Shown here in pieces: positions 1 through 5,681 of a stretch of DNA of 5,681 nucleotides; position 1 is the first letter of the stretch, and every line of letters begins with the position of its first letter. The position numbers and the translations under genes were made by a program. The notes below the pieces were generated by a model that saw nothing but the letters and a program-made list of their open reading frames with translations, was not told the origin of the DNA and did no database searches. The DNA comes from Planctomycetaceae bacterium (lineage in GTDB: Bacteria > Planctomycetota > Planctomycetia > Pirellulales > UBA1268): assembly GCA_018694455.1 (NCBI GenBank), contig JABHNP010000394.1:1-5681 (forward strand). Reading direction: 5' to 3'.

Positions 1-2114
1 ACGCAAATCTCTCAGTTCGATTAACTGACGAATTCATGGAAGCTGTTGAGCGCAACGACTCGTGGACAACACGCTGGGTCACCGACTCATCAAAGGCGGG
101 TCCGACTTATAAGGCCAACGAAATCATTGACCGAATGTCACAGTGTGCATGGCAATGTGGTGATCCAGGCGTACAGTACGACACCACGATCAATAAATGG
201 CATACATGTCCAAATTCTGGTCGAATTAATGCAAGTAATCCTTGCTCTGAATACATGTTTCTTGATGATACTGCCTGCAACTTGGCAAGTATCAATCTCA
301 TGAAATTTCGTAAACCGGATGGTGAATTTGATGTTGAACGATTTACTGCGGCATGTCGCGTCTTCTTGATTGCACAAGAAATTCTTGTTGATCACGCCAG
401 CTATCCAACCGCACGAATTGCCAAGAACAGCCATCTCTATCGACCACTTGGTCTGGGCTATTCCAACCTTGGAAGTTTACTTATGGCCGATGGGATGGCC
501 TACGACTCGGATGCTGGTCGAGGACTGTGTGGAGCACTTACCGCAATTCTTCACGGTTCAGCAAATCGCACAAGTGCTGAATTGGCTGGTGCAGTTGGCC
601 CATTCGACGGCTTTGCAGCAAATCGTGAACCAATGCTTCGTGTCATGCAGATGCATCGCGATGCTGTTGAAAATATTGATGATGCCTGCCCAACACATCT
701 TCAGGACGCTGCACGTCAGATTTGGGATGATGTACTCGCAGACGGTCGCCAGAACGGCTACCGGAATGCTCAGGCCACAGTGCTTGCTCCAACAGGTACC
801 ATTAGCTTTTTAATGGATTGTGATACGACTGGTATTGAGCCAGATATTGCCCTTGTAAAATACAAGCAACTCGCCGGTGGTGGCATGCTCAAAATTGTGA
901 ATCAGACAGTACCACTAGCATTGCGAAAACTTGGATACGACGAACCTGCTGTCGAAAGTGTTCTGGCATACATTGATAAAAATGACACCATCGAAGATTG
1001 CCCTGAAATCAAAGACGAGCACCTCAAGGTTTTTGATTGTGCTTTTAAGCCTCGTCTTGGGAAACGGTCTATCGCCTGGCGAGCCCATATCAAGATGATG
1101 GCAGAGGCTCAACCGTTTCTTTCTGGTGCCATTTCAAAGACCGTGAACATGCCTCGTGAAACAACTCCGGAGGATATTGCGGGTGCGTACGTCGAAGGCT
1201 GGCAACTTGGACTCAAGGCCATTGCAATCTATCGTGATGGATCAAAAGAAAGTCAGCCACTGGGTACGAGCACTGAAAGTGATAAAAAGGCAGAAAAGGT
1301 CGTCGCGGCACCGCGACGAGAACGTCTCCCTGATACCAGAAGAAGTGTCACACACAAGTTCAATGTTGGTGGGCATGAAGGATATATCACAGTCGGCCTT
1401 TATGATGATGGACGTCCCGGTGAACTCTTCATCACGATGGCGAAAGAAGGAAGCACCATTGGTGGCTTGATGGATTCTTTCGGTACAGCTGTCTCAATGA
1501 GTCTCCAATATGGGGTGCCACTTGAGGTCTATACCAAGAAGTTTTCTCACACCCGCTTTGAACCATGGGGTTACACGAAAAACCCTGACATTCCTGTTGC
1601 AAAAAGCTTGGTGGATTACATCTTCCGATGGATGGGCACGGAATTCCTACCTGGTTATCGGGAAGCAAATCGACCAGCAGGCAGTAGCAGTGGTGGGGAG
1701 GCCGCTGCAGGAGACGATGGAGAAAGTGAGTCCAAGCCCGCCGCCACGAAGGCGAGCGGGCACACAAACGGGCAGGATGCCTCCAACGGGAAACATAAAA
1801 CGAGTGGTCAGTCCACGACCAGTCGTGGCCGACACCCAAGTAGCCGAAATGGCAGTAACACTGCCGTGACTGCCAGGGCAGCAACACTCTCAGCTCCAAA
1901 ACAACAAGGACAGGAAGCTACAACAGCTGCTCTCCTTGAGCGTGCTGGACTGAAAATGGTTGATAATCCAGAAGCCAGTGCTGACGACAGACAGAATCAA
2001 TTCGCGAAATTTCAAATTGATGCTCCTGCCTGCGATAACTGTGGTTCAATCACTGTCCGAAATGGTAATTGCTATCTCTGCCACAACTGCGGGAATAGCA
2101 TGGGATGCAGCTAG
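1..2114 (+). CDS. nrdJ: Vitamin B12-dependent class II ribonucleotide reductase, 3' part (5' end outside window)
   Basis: This enzyme reduces ribonucleotides to deoxyribonucleotides in the cytoplasm, using adenosylcobalamin to generate a thiyl radical. The frame (codons from base 3) is open to the left edge and reads ANLSVRLTDEF before the ATG at 36, a typical NrdJ stretch, so 36 is not the start. Residues are numbered from that Met. NPCSE at 68-72 holds the presumed thiyl-radical Cys70, and Cys81 (DDTACNLAS) fits the nearby redox partner. PTGTIS at 252-257 is the phosphate-binding loop, followed by GIEPDIALVKYK. The catalytic barrel ends near GLKAIAIYRDGSK (392-404). A TSCPD-type domain spans about 430-545. 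Next is a low-complexity Ser/Gly/Ala/Lys linker (about 546-655), then a Cys-rich tail with C666, C669, C679, C682, C685 and C691, likely a zinc ribbon plus a redox tail. The N-terminal cobalamin/ATP-cone portion and the first redox Cys lie outside. The family assignment is near certain; the metal and redox roles of the tail are inferred. Confidence 0.97.
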   Translation, partial: ANLSVRLTDEFMEAVERNDSWTTRWVTDSSKAGPTYKANEIIDRMSQCAWQCGDPGVQYDTTINKWHTCPNSGRINASNPCSEYMFLDDTACNLASINLMKFRKPDGEFDVERFTAACRVFLIAQEILVDHASYPTARIAKNSHLYRPLGLGYSNLGSLLMADGMAYDSDAGRGLCGALTAILHGSANRTSAELAGAVGPFDGFAANREPMLRVMQMHRDAVENIDDACPTHLQDAARQIWDDVLADGRQNGYRNAQATVLAPTGTISFLMDCDTTGIEPDIALVKYKQLAGGGMLKIVNQTVPLALRKLGYDEPAVESVLAYIDKNDTIEDCPEIKDEHLKVFDCAFKPRLGKRSIAWRAHIKMMAEAQPFLSGAISKTVNMPRETTPEDIAGAYVEGWQLGLKAIAIYRDGSKESQPLGTSTESDKKAEKVVAAPRRERLPDTRRSVTHKFNVGGHEGYITVGLYDDGRPGELFITMAKEGSTIGGLMDSFGTAVSMSLQYGVPLEVYTKKFSHTRFEPWGYTKNPDIPVAKSLVDYIFRWMGTEFLPGYREANRPAGSSSGGEAAAGDDGESESKPAATKASGHTNGQDASNGKHKTSGQSTTSRGRHPSSRNGSNTAVTARAATLSAPKQQGQEATTAALLERAGLKMVDNPEASADDRQNQFAKFQIDAPACDNCGSITVRNGNCYLCHNCGNSMGCS

Positions 2115-2129
2115 AAAGACAACATGTTC

Positions 2130-2175
2130 AAAAAGGCAGTTGCGAAAAGGATTCTTTCCTCGCAACTGCCTTTTT
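2130..2175 (+). terminator. Strong intrinsic terminator of nrdJ, probably bidirectional
   Basis: The arms GGCAGTTGCGA (2135-2145) and TCGCAACTGCC (2160-2170) are perfectly complementary over 11 bp. Five A upstream (2130-2134) face five T downstream (2171-2175), and the 14-nt interior can form a small extra AAAG/CTTT stem. It lies 15 nt after the nrdJ stop codon. Because both flanks have the A/T tract, the reverse strand also reads as hairpin plus TTTTT, so it can stop leftward transcripts running past pgk. Termination in both directions is inferred from structure only. Confidence 0.93.
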
Positions 2176-2374
2176 AAATTCAACGCATTCAAATTTTAAC
2201 TGAAGCCAGTCATCGGATTCAGTCGAAAGTATTTGTACTGTTGAAGCCTTATATAGCGGTGGTGCTACGTCTTATGCGTTGGTCCATACTCTTTAGCTCA
2301 GGCGGCCACACACTGGCCGGGTATGCATCATTCTCGCAGTTCACACGATTCGCAAGACATCGACAGAACATATT
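2176..2374. other. Gene-poor spacer between two terminators; possible small RNA
   Basis: This stretch of about 200 nt lies between two right-facing terminator hairpins and holds no gene I can recognise. A TATATA box (2250-2255) lacks a convincing -35 partner. A small stem-loop, CGGCC (2303-2307) with GGCCG (2315-2319) around a 7-nt loop, resembles an anticodon arm but lacks U33, and no acceptor stem or T arm fits, so it is not a tRNA. I could not match it to SRP RNA, 6S RNA or tmRNA. A 39-codon ATG frame (2274-2393) ends inside the next hairpin and has no Shine-Dalgarno sequence. Confidence 0.3.
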
Positions 2375-2411
2375 CGGTCCGGAGTGTGAATAAAGCACTC
2401 CGGACCGTTTT
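2375..2411 (+). terminator. Perfect 12-bp GC-rich terminator hairpin facing right
   Basis: CGGTCCGGAGTG (2375-2386) pairs perfectly with CACTCCGGACCG (2396-2407) around the 9-nt loop TGAATAAAG, and TTTT follows at 2408-2411. The T tract lies on the + strand, so the hairpin ends rightward transcription. Read leftwards, towards the end of pgk transcripts, it is followed by only a poor T run. It may still slow leftward polymerase or protect the pgk mRNA 3' end, about 50-85 nt after the pgk stop. Which transcript it serves is unclear, because nrdJ already has its own terminator. Confidence 0.82.
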
Positions 2412-2459
2412 ATATATCTTTCACTTCAAGGTCACATAGCTTCTCTCATCGACACACAG

Positions 2460-3662
2460 TCACTTTTCATCGAGCAAATCCACTGTCTCAAATGCTTTGC
2501 CTTCAAGCATCTCTAACGATGCACCACCACCTGTAGAAACATGACTTACCTTTTTGGCATAGCCTAGTTGATCAACCGCTGCAGCTGAGTCACCGCCACC
2601 AATAATAGTGATGGCACCATTCGCTGTCGCTGCAGCAACAGCACCGGCTACCGTTTTTGTGCCAGCATCGAACGGTGGCATTTCAAAAACACCCATCGGC
2701 CCATTCCAGACCACGGTTCCTGCTCCTTGAATAATCTCCGCGTACCGCTGGGCCGTTTCTGGCCCAATATCAAGCCCTTCGAAACCATCTCTGATTTCAC
2801 CAGCCTTCACAACTTCTTTATTGGCATCTGATGAAAAATCATCTGCACAATGTGTATCGACCGGAAGAACGAGTTTGTCTCCTCCATCCTGTAACAGTTG
2901 CTTTGCCAACTCGAGTTTGTCCTGTTCAACAAGTGAATCTCCAGTAGTACCACCCTGGGCTAAAGAAAATGTATAGGCCATCGCACCACCGATAAGAATA
3001 TGATCACAAATACTTAAGAGATTCGTAATGACAGCAATCTTATCGCTAACCTTTTTCCCACCGAGAATGGCAACAAAAGGTCTTTTTGGTTGGCCCACTG
3101 CATCTGAAAGATATTGGATTTCTTTCTCAACAAGAAAACCAACGACTGCAGACTTACCCATTTCTTTCATTGTTTTGGGCACCGCATACAGGCTAGCTTC
3201 TGTCCGGTGACAAGTGCCGAAGGCATCATTGACATAAATATCTGCTAGATTCGCAAGACCGGCAACATAGTCAGCATCGTCTCCTTTTTTTTCTCCAGAA
3301 TTAAAGCGGACATTTTCCAGCACGAGCACTTCACCGACTGATAAGACTTCGGCCTTTGCTGTGGAATCTTGCCCGCCAGTGTCGTTTGCTAAGACTACTG
3401 GTTGTTCAAGAAGTTCACCAAGCCGACGAGCCACTGGGGCAAGCGAAAGCGCTGGGTTAACTTGACCCTTGGGACGCCCAAGGTGACTCATAAGAATAGC
3501 CTTGCCACCACGATCTATGATGGACCGTATCGTCGGGATAGCCATACGGATTCTACGATCATCCGTAATCGCTCCATCCTTATCCTGAGGGACGTTGAAA
3601 TCAACACGAACAAGAACGGTCTTACCATCAGGATTAAGGTCAGCGATTGACTGCTTTGCCAT
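2460..3662 (-). CDS. pgk: Phosphoglycerate kinase
   Basis: This cytoplasmic enzyme of glycolysis and gluconeogenesis transfers phosphate between 1,3-bisphosphoglycerate and ADP, giving 3-phosphoglycerate and ATP. The 400-residue length is normal for bacterial Pgk. N-terminal substrate-binding signatures are VDFNVP (20-25), HLGRPKG (60-66), ENVRF with Arg119, and NDAFGTCHR with Arg153. C-terminal nucleotide-binding signatures are LGGKKVSDKI (200-209), IGGAMAYTF, VVWNGPMGVFE (317-327), IIGGGDSA (353-360) and SHVSTGGGASLEMLEG. The second residue of the usual GG(A/S)KVS loop is Lys here, a minor variant. All catalytic elements are present, so it should be active. The start at 3662 is supported by GAGGAG 9 nt upstream. 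It follows the secreted-protein gene on the same strand by 80 nt and converges on nrdJ. The usual neighbour gap is absent from the window. Confidence 0.98.
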   Translation of the reverse strand: MAKQSIADLNPDGKTVLVRVDFNVPQDKDGAITDDRRIRMAIPTIRSIIDRGGKAILMSHLGRPKGQVNPALSLAPVARRLGELLEQPVVLANDTGGQDSTAKAEVLSVGEVLVLENVRFNSGEKKGDDADYVAGLANLADIYVNDAFGTCHRTEASLYAVPKTMKEMGKSAVVGFLVEKEIQYLSDAVGQPKRPFVAILGGKKVSDKIAVITNLLSICDHILIGGAMAYTFSLAQGGTTGDSLVEQDKLELAKQLLQDGGDKLVLPVDTHCADDFSSDANKEVVKAGEIRDGFEGLDIGPETAQRYAEIIQGAGTVVWNGPMGVFEMPPFDAGTKTVAGAVAAATANGAITIIGGGDSAAAVDQLGYAKKVSHVSTGGGASLEMLEGKAFETVDLLDEK

Positions 3663-3671
3663 CGGGTGTAG

Positions 3672-3677
3672 CTCCTC
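3672..3677 (-). promoter_or_regulatory. Ribosome binding site of pgk
   Basis: Read on the - strand this is GAGGAG, 9 nt before the ATG ending at 3660. It is the clearest Shine-Dalgarno match in the window and fixes the pgk start. The 80-nt gap to the upstream gene has room for a separate pgk promoter, but I see no convincing -35/-10 pair. Confidence 0.8.
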
Positions 3678-3742
3678 ATGAAAATAGGGGTGGTTATTAG
3701 ACTACCATCGTATTTCACATCAGGAACAATGCATTCGCAAGA

Positions 3743-4459
3743 CTACCGTTTCGTACTCGCTCTCTTTCCATAAATATTCACATTCGTGAAGTCATTCATA
3801 TCATCAAATGAACCAATGCCGACTCGACCTGACAGAAACGTTTTATCGTGTACCTGCATAAGGGGAGTTCTTAAATCATCAAAGAAGACCGCTATTCTGC
3901 CACTCGAAGGGTCTCGTTCAAGTCTTACTTGGTGCCACTGATCATCCCATGGAACGGGCTTTTTGTTTGTAGTCAGTGCACAACGCGCTGCTCCATTTAC
4001 AATCATAATCTGTCCGCTATGAGGATCCGGCTTTGCGCCGAGATGCACATAATAAAAATGTTCGGGATCTTGATACTGAAAAAAGATGCAACAATCGCGA
4101 TGGTTACCTGTATCCCTAGTGCTTTTTACTTCAACCTCAATAACGGTTTCTGTTAGTTCTAAGTCACGAATCAAGGCTATATTGTATGGACTTCGAAACT
4201 TCGGCTGGTAATCACTCTTTCGCTTATTGAGACCCCAAGCCGAACGCCCCTTCTGCTGCGTGAGCGTCCAGCTTGCATCGTCTGTTGTCTCCCATTTCGT
4301 ACTACCGTCATGAAAATCATCATGAAATACTAAGGCTGGTATCGGTTGAGCATTTATGTCGTGGCTCGAAAGTACTGCCGTCAAAATAAAATAGAACAAC
4401 TGAAATTTCCCTAAATGCTCAATAGTCGTGTTGTCCATGGTACTGGTCATCTCTCCCAT
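3743..4459 (-). CDS. Secreted concanavalin A-like/LamG-fold (DUF1080-like) protein
   Basis: This is probably an exported beta-sandwich protein that binds or acts on carbohydrate; no catalytic activity can be assigned. Numbered from Met1 at 4459, a hydrophobic segment (about 19-32, FQLFYFILTAVLSS) followed by INAQP looks like a signal peptide with cleavage after Ala37. The mature part starts with VFHDDFHDG and W56. It then carries the strand pattern of the family: FFQYQDPEHFYYVHLG (126-141), a W-x-QVRLERD strand (165-172), SGRIAVFFDD, and the closing GRVGIGSFDDMNDFTNVNIYG (211-231). The start is uncertain: ATG at 4459 has no Shine-Dalgarno sequence, while the in-frame ATG at 4438 has GGGAGAG 12 nt upstream and would give 231 residues with a normal short n-region. 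It is divergent from the MEKHLA gene and lies 80 nt upstream of pgk on the same strand. The fold call rests on pattern recognition; the precise family could be DUF1080, LamG or GH16-like. Confidence 0.8.
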   Translation of the reverse strand: MGEMTSTMDNTTIEHLGKFQLFYFILTAVLSSHDINAQPIPALVFHDDFHDGSTKWETTDDASWTLTQQKGRSAWGLNKRKSDYQPKFRSPYNIALIRDLELTETVIEVEVKSTRDTGNHRDCCIFFQYQDPEHFYYVHLGAKPDPHSGQIMIVNGAARCALTTNKKPVPWDDQWHQVRLERDPSSGRIAVFFDDLRTPLMQVHDKTFLSGRVGIGSFDDMNDFTNVNIYGKRASTKR

Positions 4460-4533
4460 TGCGGATCGCTGTGATGTTTCAGAATATATATTGCCATTAA
4501 TACTATTTATAAGTCGTCATGGAAGGTTAGCTT
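4460..4533. promoter_or_regulatory. Divergent promoter region
   Basis: This AT-rich spacer of 74 nt separates two genes that point away from each other, so it must hold start signals for both. Candidate -10 boxes are TACTAT (4501-4506) or TATAAG (4508-4513) rightward, and TATATT (around 4485-4492 read on the - strand) leftward. None has a clear -35 partner at 16-18 nt, so individual boxes are guesses. Only the placement is firm. Confidence 0.45.
4521..4526 (+). promoter_or_regulatory. Ribosome binding site of the MEKHLA gene
   Basis: GGAAGG lies 7 nt before the ATG at 4534 and supports that start over any downstream Met. It is a partial but well-placed match to the Shine-Dalgarno consensus. 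Confidence 0.6.
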
Positions 4534-5025
4534 ATGCCAGAATCTTTTTTAATTGGACATATCGATCGACTCTTAACTTCATTCTCAACCCTTGTAGGAC
4601 GAGACCTCATTCTGCGTCACGGAAGTATCGAAGAGCAGTCCCGTATGTTATTTCACACACCACATGTCGTCATTTCACACGGCATTGAAGATGATCCCAT
4701 CCTCAATTATGGCAATAAGACAGCCCTCTCCCTTTGGGAGATGACTTGGGACGAACTTGTGCAGACACCATCTCGCAAGACAGCTGAACCAATCAATCGA
4801 GCAGAGAGAGAACAGCTTTTAACGAGAACGCGACGCAATGGATATATCGATGATTATTCAGGTGTCAGAATTTCTAGAACTGGGAAACGGTTTAAAATAA
4901 ACCGAGCTATAGTCTGGAATATTTCTGACGCTCATGGTAGGTACTGTGGCCAGGCAGCAACTTTCGACACCTGGCAATTCATGCCCCCACCAGCTCAAAG
5001 TAATATAGATATCAACATACAATAA
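4534..5025 (+). CDS. Stand-alone MEKHLA-domain protein
   Basis: This is a 163-residue cytoplasmic protein made almost wholly of a MEKHLA domain, the PAS-related domain also found at the C-terminus of plant HD-ZIP III transcription factors. Its ligand and role in bacteria are not established; sensing or small-molecule binding is an inference from the PAS relationship. The family pattern is clear: HTPHVVISHG (41-50), DPILNYGNKTAL (54-65), W68 and W72, PSRKTAEP (79-86), an Arg/Glu-rich helix, NGYIDDYSGVRISRTGKRF (102-120), IVWNI (126-130) and GQAATFDTW (139-147). The last 16 residues (PPPAQSNIDINIQ and before) are a loose tail. There is no signal peptide, membrane segment or DNA-binding domain. 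The start is supported by GGAAGG 7 nt upstream. It is divergent from the secreted-protein gene, with no obvious terminator after it and the gene remnant downstream on the same strand. Confidence 0.88.
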   Translation: MPESFLIGHIDRLLTSFSTLVGRDLILRHGSIEEQSRMLFHTPHVVISHGIEDDPILNYGNKTALSLWEMTWDELVQTPSRKTAEPINRAEREQLLTRTRRNGYIDDYSGVRISRTGKRFKINRAIVWNISDAHGRYCGQAATFDTWQFMPPPAQSNIDINIQ

Positions 5026-5138
5026 CTATCACTTGGCCCGTTTTTCTTAAAAGACTCGTTCTTGTATCGCATACAAACACACGCAAATTTTTGTTACCCA
5101 GGCTCTCACATGCAACTTTTTTCTTGTGGATGGCTAGC

Positions 5139-5560
5139 TCTTGGCCTCTGACTGGATTGCACTTACATGAAGTGCGTTTTCTGATCACAGGGGAAGCATG
5201 AATTCTAGAAGACGGTGGAATTCTTCACCTTCCCAAGCGTGAGTACACACGATTGAAAACTATCTTGTGCTCAAAAATATTCTCGTCACTGATTTTGAAT
5301 TTATTTGGCATGTCAAGCAAAATAGTGGTATCTGTTTTCAAATTTCAAACATCGCCCAACTTCCCGATCATCCACCAACAAAGAATGTTTCAAACAATCC
5401 AAACCAATGGAATCATATGCACATTCGCTGCGTGGCGAATCAGATTACTGTGTCAGTCAATGATGAAATCATGAACCAAAATGACCTCAATAACGGTGCC
5501 GCTGGTCGCCGATCAAAGTATGAAGGTTTTGCATTTCAAGATCATGTACGTACGGTATAA
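5139..5560 (+). pseudogene. Decayed DUF1080-family (3-keto-disaccharide hydrolase-like) gene
   Basis: This appears to be the remains of a secreted glycan-related protein with a concanavalin A-like DUF1080 domain. Pieces in family order sit in two frames. Frame A (5139-5249) reads SWPLTGLHLH, where the family often has LTGWHLH, then a TGA at 5199 where a Trp (TGG) is expected before ILEDGGILHLPKREYT. Frame B (5252-5560) continues with IENYLVLK, DFEFIWHVKQNSGICF, NPNQWNHMHIRC, NQITVSVNDEI and a degraded GFAFQDHVRTV end. The switch near 5250 needs a one-base loss or two-base gain. Only about 17 residues separate NSGICFQIS from PNQWNHM, where intact members have several tens, so an internal deletion is likely. 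The longest surviving open frame begins at a GTG at 5267 and gives 97 residues, too short for the domain. The 5' limit is uncertain: a possible leader starts at ATG 5110. Family identity is by motif recall. Confidence 0.62.
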
Positions 5561-5577
5561 ATCAATAATTTTTGATT
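5560..5577 (-). terminator. Weak AT-rich hairpin between the remnant and gyrB
   Basis: AATCAA (5560-5565) pairs with TTGATT (5572-5577) around a 6-nt loop, about 30 nt beyond the gyrB stop codon. Read leftwards it is followed by TTTATA-like sequence only on the arm itself, and the stem has a single G-C pair. It may mark the end of the gyrB transcript, but it is weak and could be chance. Confidence 0.25.
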
Positions 5578-5608
5578 AAAAATCTTGACAGCAACCAATG
5601 ACGTCTTC

Positions 5609-5681
5609 TTAGACATCGAGATTTCGAACGTCGAGTGCGTTCCTTTCAATAAACTTACGACGAGGCTCTACCTTCTCTCCC
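5609..5681 (-). CDS. gyrB: DNA gyrase subunit B, C-terminal end (partial)
   Basis: Only the last 23 codons and the TAA stop (5611-5609) are in the window; the gene runs off the right edge. The - strand reads GEKVEPRRKFIERNA followed by LDVRNLDV and stop. This matches the conserved C-terminus of GyrB, where V-x-PRR-x-FIE-x-NA ends in NLD(V/I). GyrB is the ATPase subunit of the type II topoisomerase that introduces negative supercoils, and this segment closes the TOPRIM/tail region that contacts GyrA. The related ParE has a similar tail, so that alternative remains, but the NLDV ending favours GyrB. It converges on the decayed gene, with 48 nt between their ends. Confidence 0.88.
   Translation of the reverse strand, partial: GEKVEPRRKFIERNALDVRNLDV

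Noticed and set aside
36..38. ATG as the start of the ribonucleotide reductase
   Set aside because: The frame is open upstream to the edge and encodes conserved NrdJ residues, and the fragment lacks the N-terminal part of the enzyme.
1432..1899. Long open frame of 155 codons on the - strand inside nrdJ
   Set aside because: It lies opposite the low-complexity linker and TSCPD region of a clear gene, and its composition (rich in Ser, Arg, Cys, Trp, Pro) is that of an antisense shadow.
2290..2365. tRNA-like pieces (TAGCTCAGG and a 5-bp stem with a 7-nt loop)
   Set aside because: The loop lacks U33, no acceptor stem closes around it and no proper T arm is present.
2274..2393. ATG frame of 39 codons in the nrdJ-pgk gap, with the frame open back to 2178
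   Set aside because: It has no Shine-Dalgarno sequence, no recognisable motif, and its stop codon lies in the loop of the 2375-2411 terminator hairpin, which makes real translation unlikely.
3699..3747. Direct repeat AGACTACC (3699-3706 and 3740-3747) in front of pgk
   Set aside because: Eight bases repeated once is within chance, and one copy overlaps the stop codon of the upstream gene.
5253..5474. 73-codon frame overlapping the decayed gene
   Set aside because: Beyond its first few codons it does not carry the family-like residues, which lie in the overlapping frame from 5252 onward.

Overview
The window looks like a stretch of chromosome from a planctomycete or close relative, with moderate GC (mid-40s percent by eye). 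The evidence is a vitamin B12-dependent class II ribonucleotide reductase of the long type with a TSCPD domain and a Cys-rich tail, a small exported protein of the concanavalin A-like/DUF1080-like type that planctomycetes carry in large numbers, and a stand-alone MEKHLA-domain protein. The phylum assignment is an inference from gene style; no rRNA is present to prove it.

Layout. (1) 1-2114, + strand: the 3' two thirds or so of nrdJ. The reading frame is open to the left edge, so the true start lies outside the window. It ends in a very strong intrinsic terminator (2130-2175). (2) 2115-2459: a gene-poor gap between convergent nrdJ and pgk, holding that terminator and a second perfect GC-rich terminator hairpin (2375-2411), also facing right, with about 200 nt of unexplained sequence between them. 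(3) 2460-3662, - strand: complete pgk with a good Shine-Dalgarno sequence. (4) 3743-4459, - strand: a secreted protein of about 231-238 residues, transcribed towards pgk with an 80-nt gap. (5) 4534-5025, + strand: a MEKHLA-domain protein, divergent from (4) across about 75 nt. (6) About 5139-5560, + strand: a decayed DUF1080-family (3-keto-disaccharide hydrolase-like) gene with a premature stop, a frameshift and an internal deletion. (7) 5609-5681, - strand: the last 23 codons of gyrB, running off the right edge.

The genes do not form one pathway. nrdJ (deoxynucleotide synthesis), pgk (central glycolysis) and gyrB (DNA supercoiling) are housekeeping genes, and the interval between pgk and gyrB holds accessory genes: a secreted lectin-fold protein, a PAS-like sensor-type domain protein and a dead glycan-related gene. 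I found no CRISPR array, intact mobile element, tRNA or rRNA. The observations most worth checking are the gene remnant, the terminator-bracketed gap, the cluster of small hairpins in the nrdJ linker and a short word repeated around pgk.
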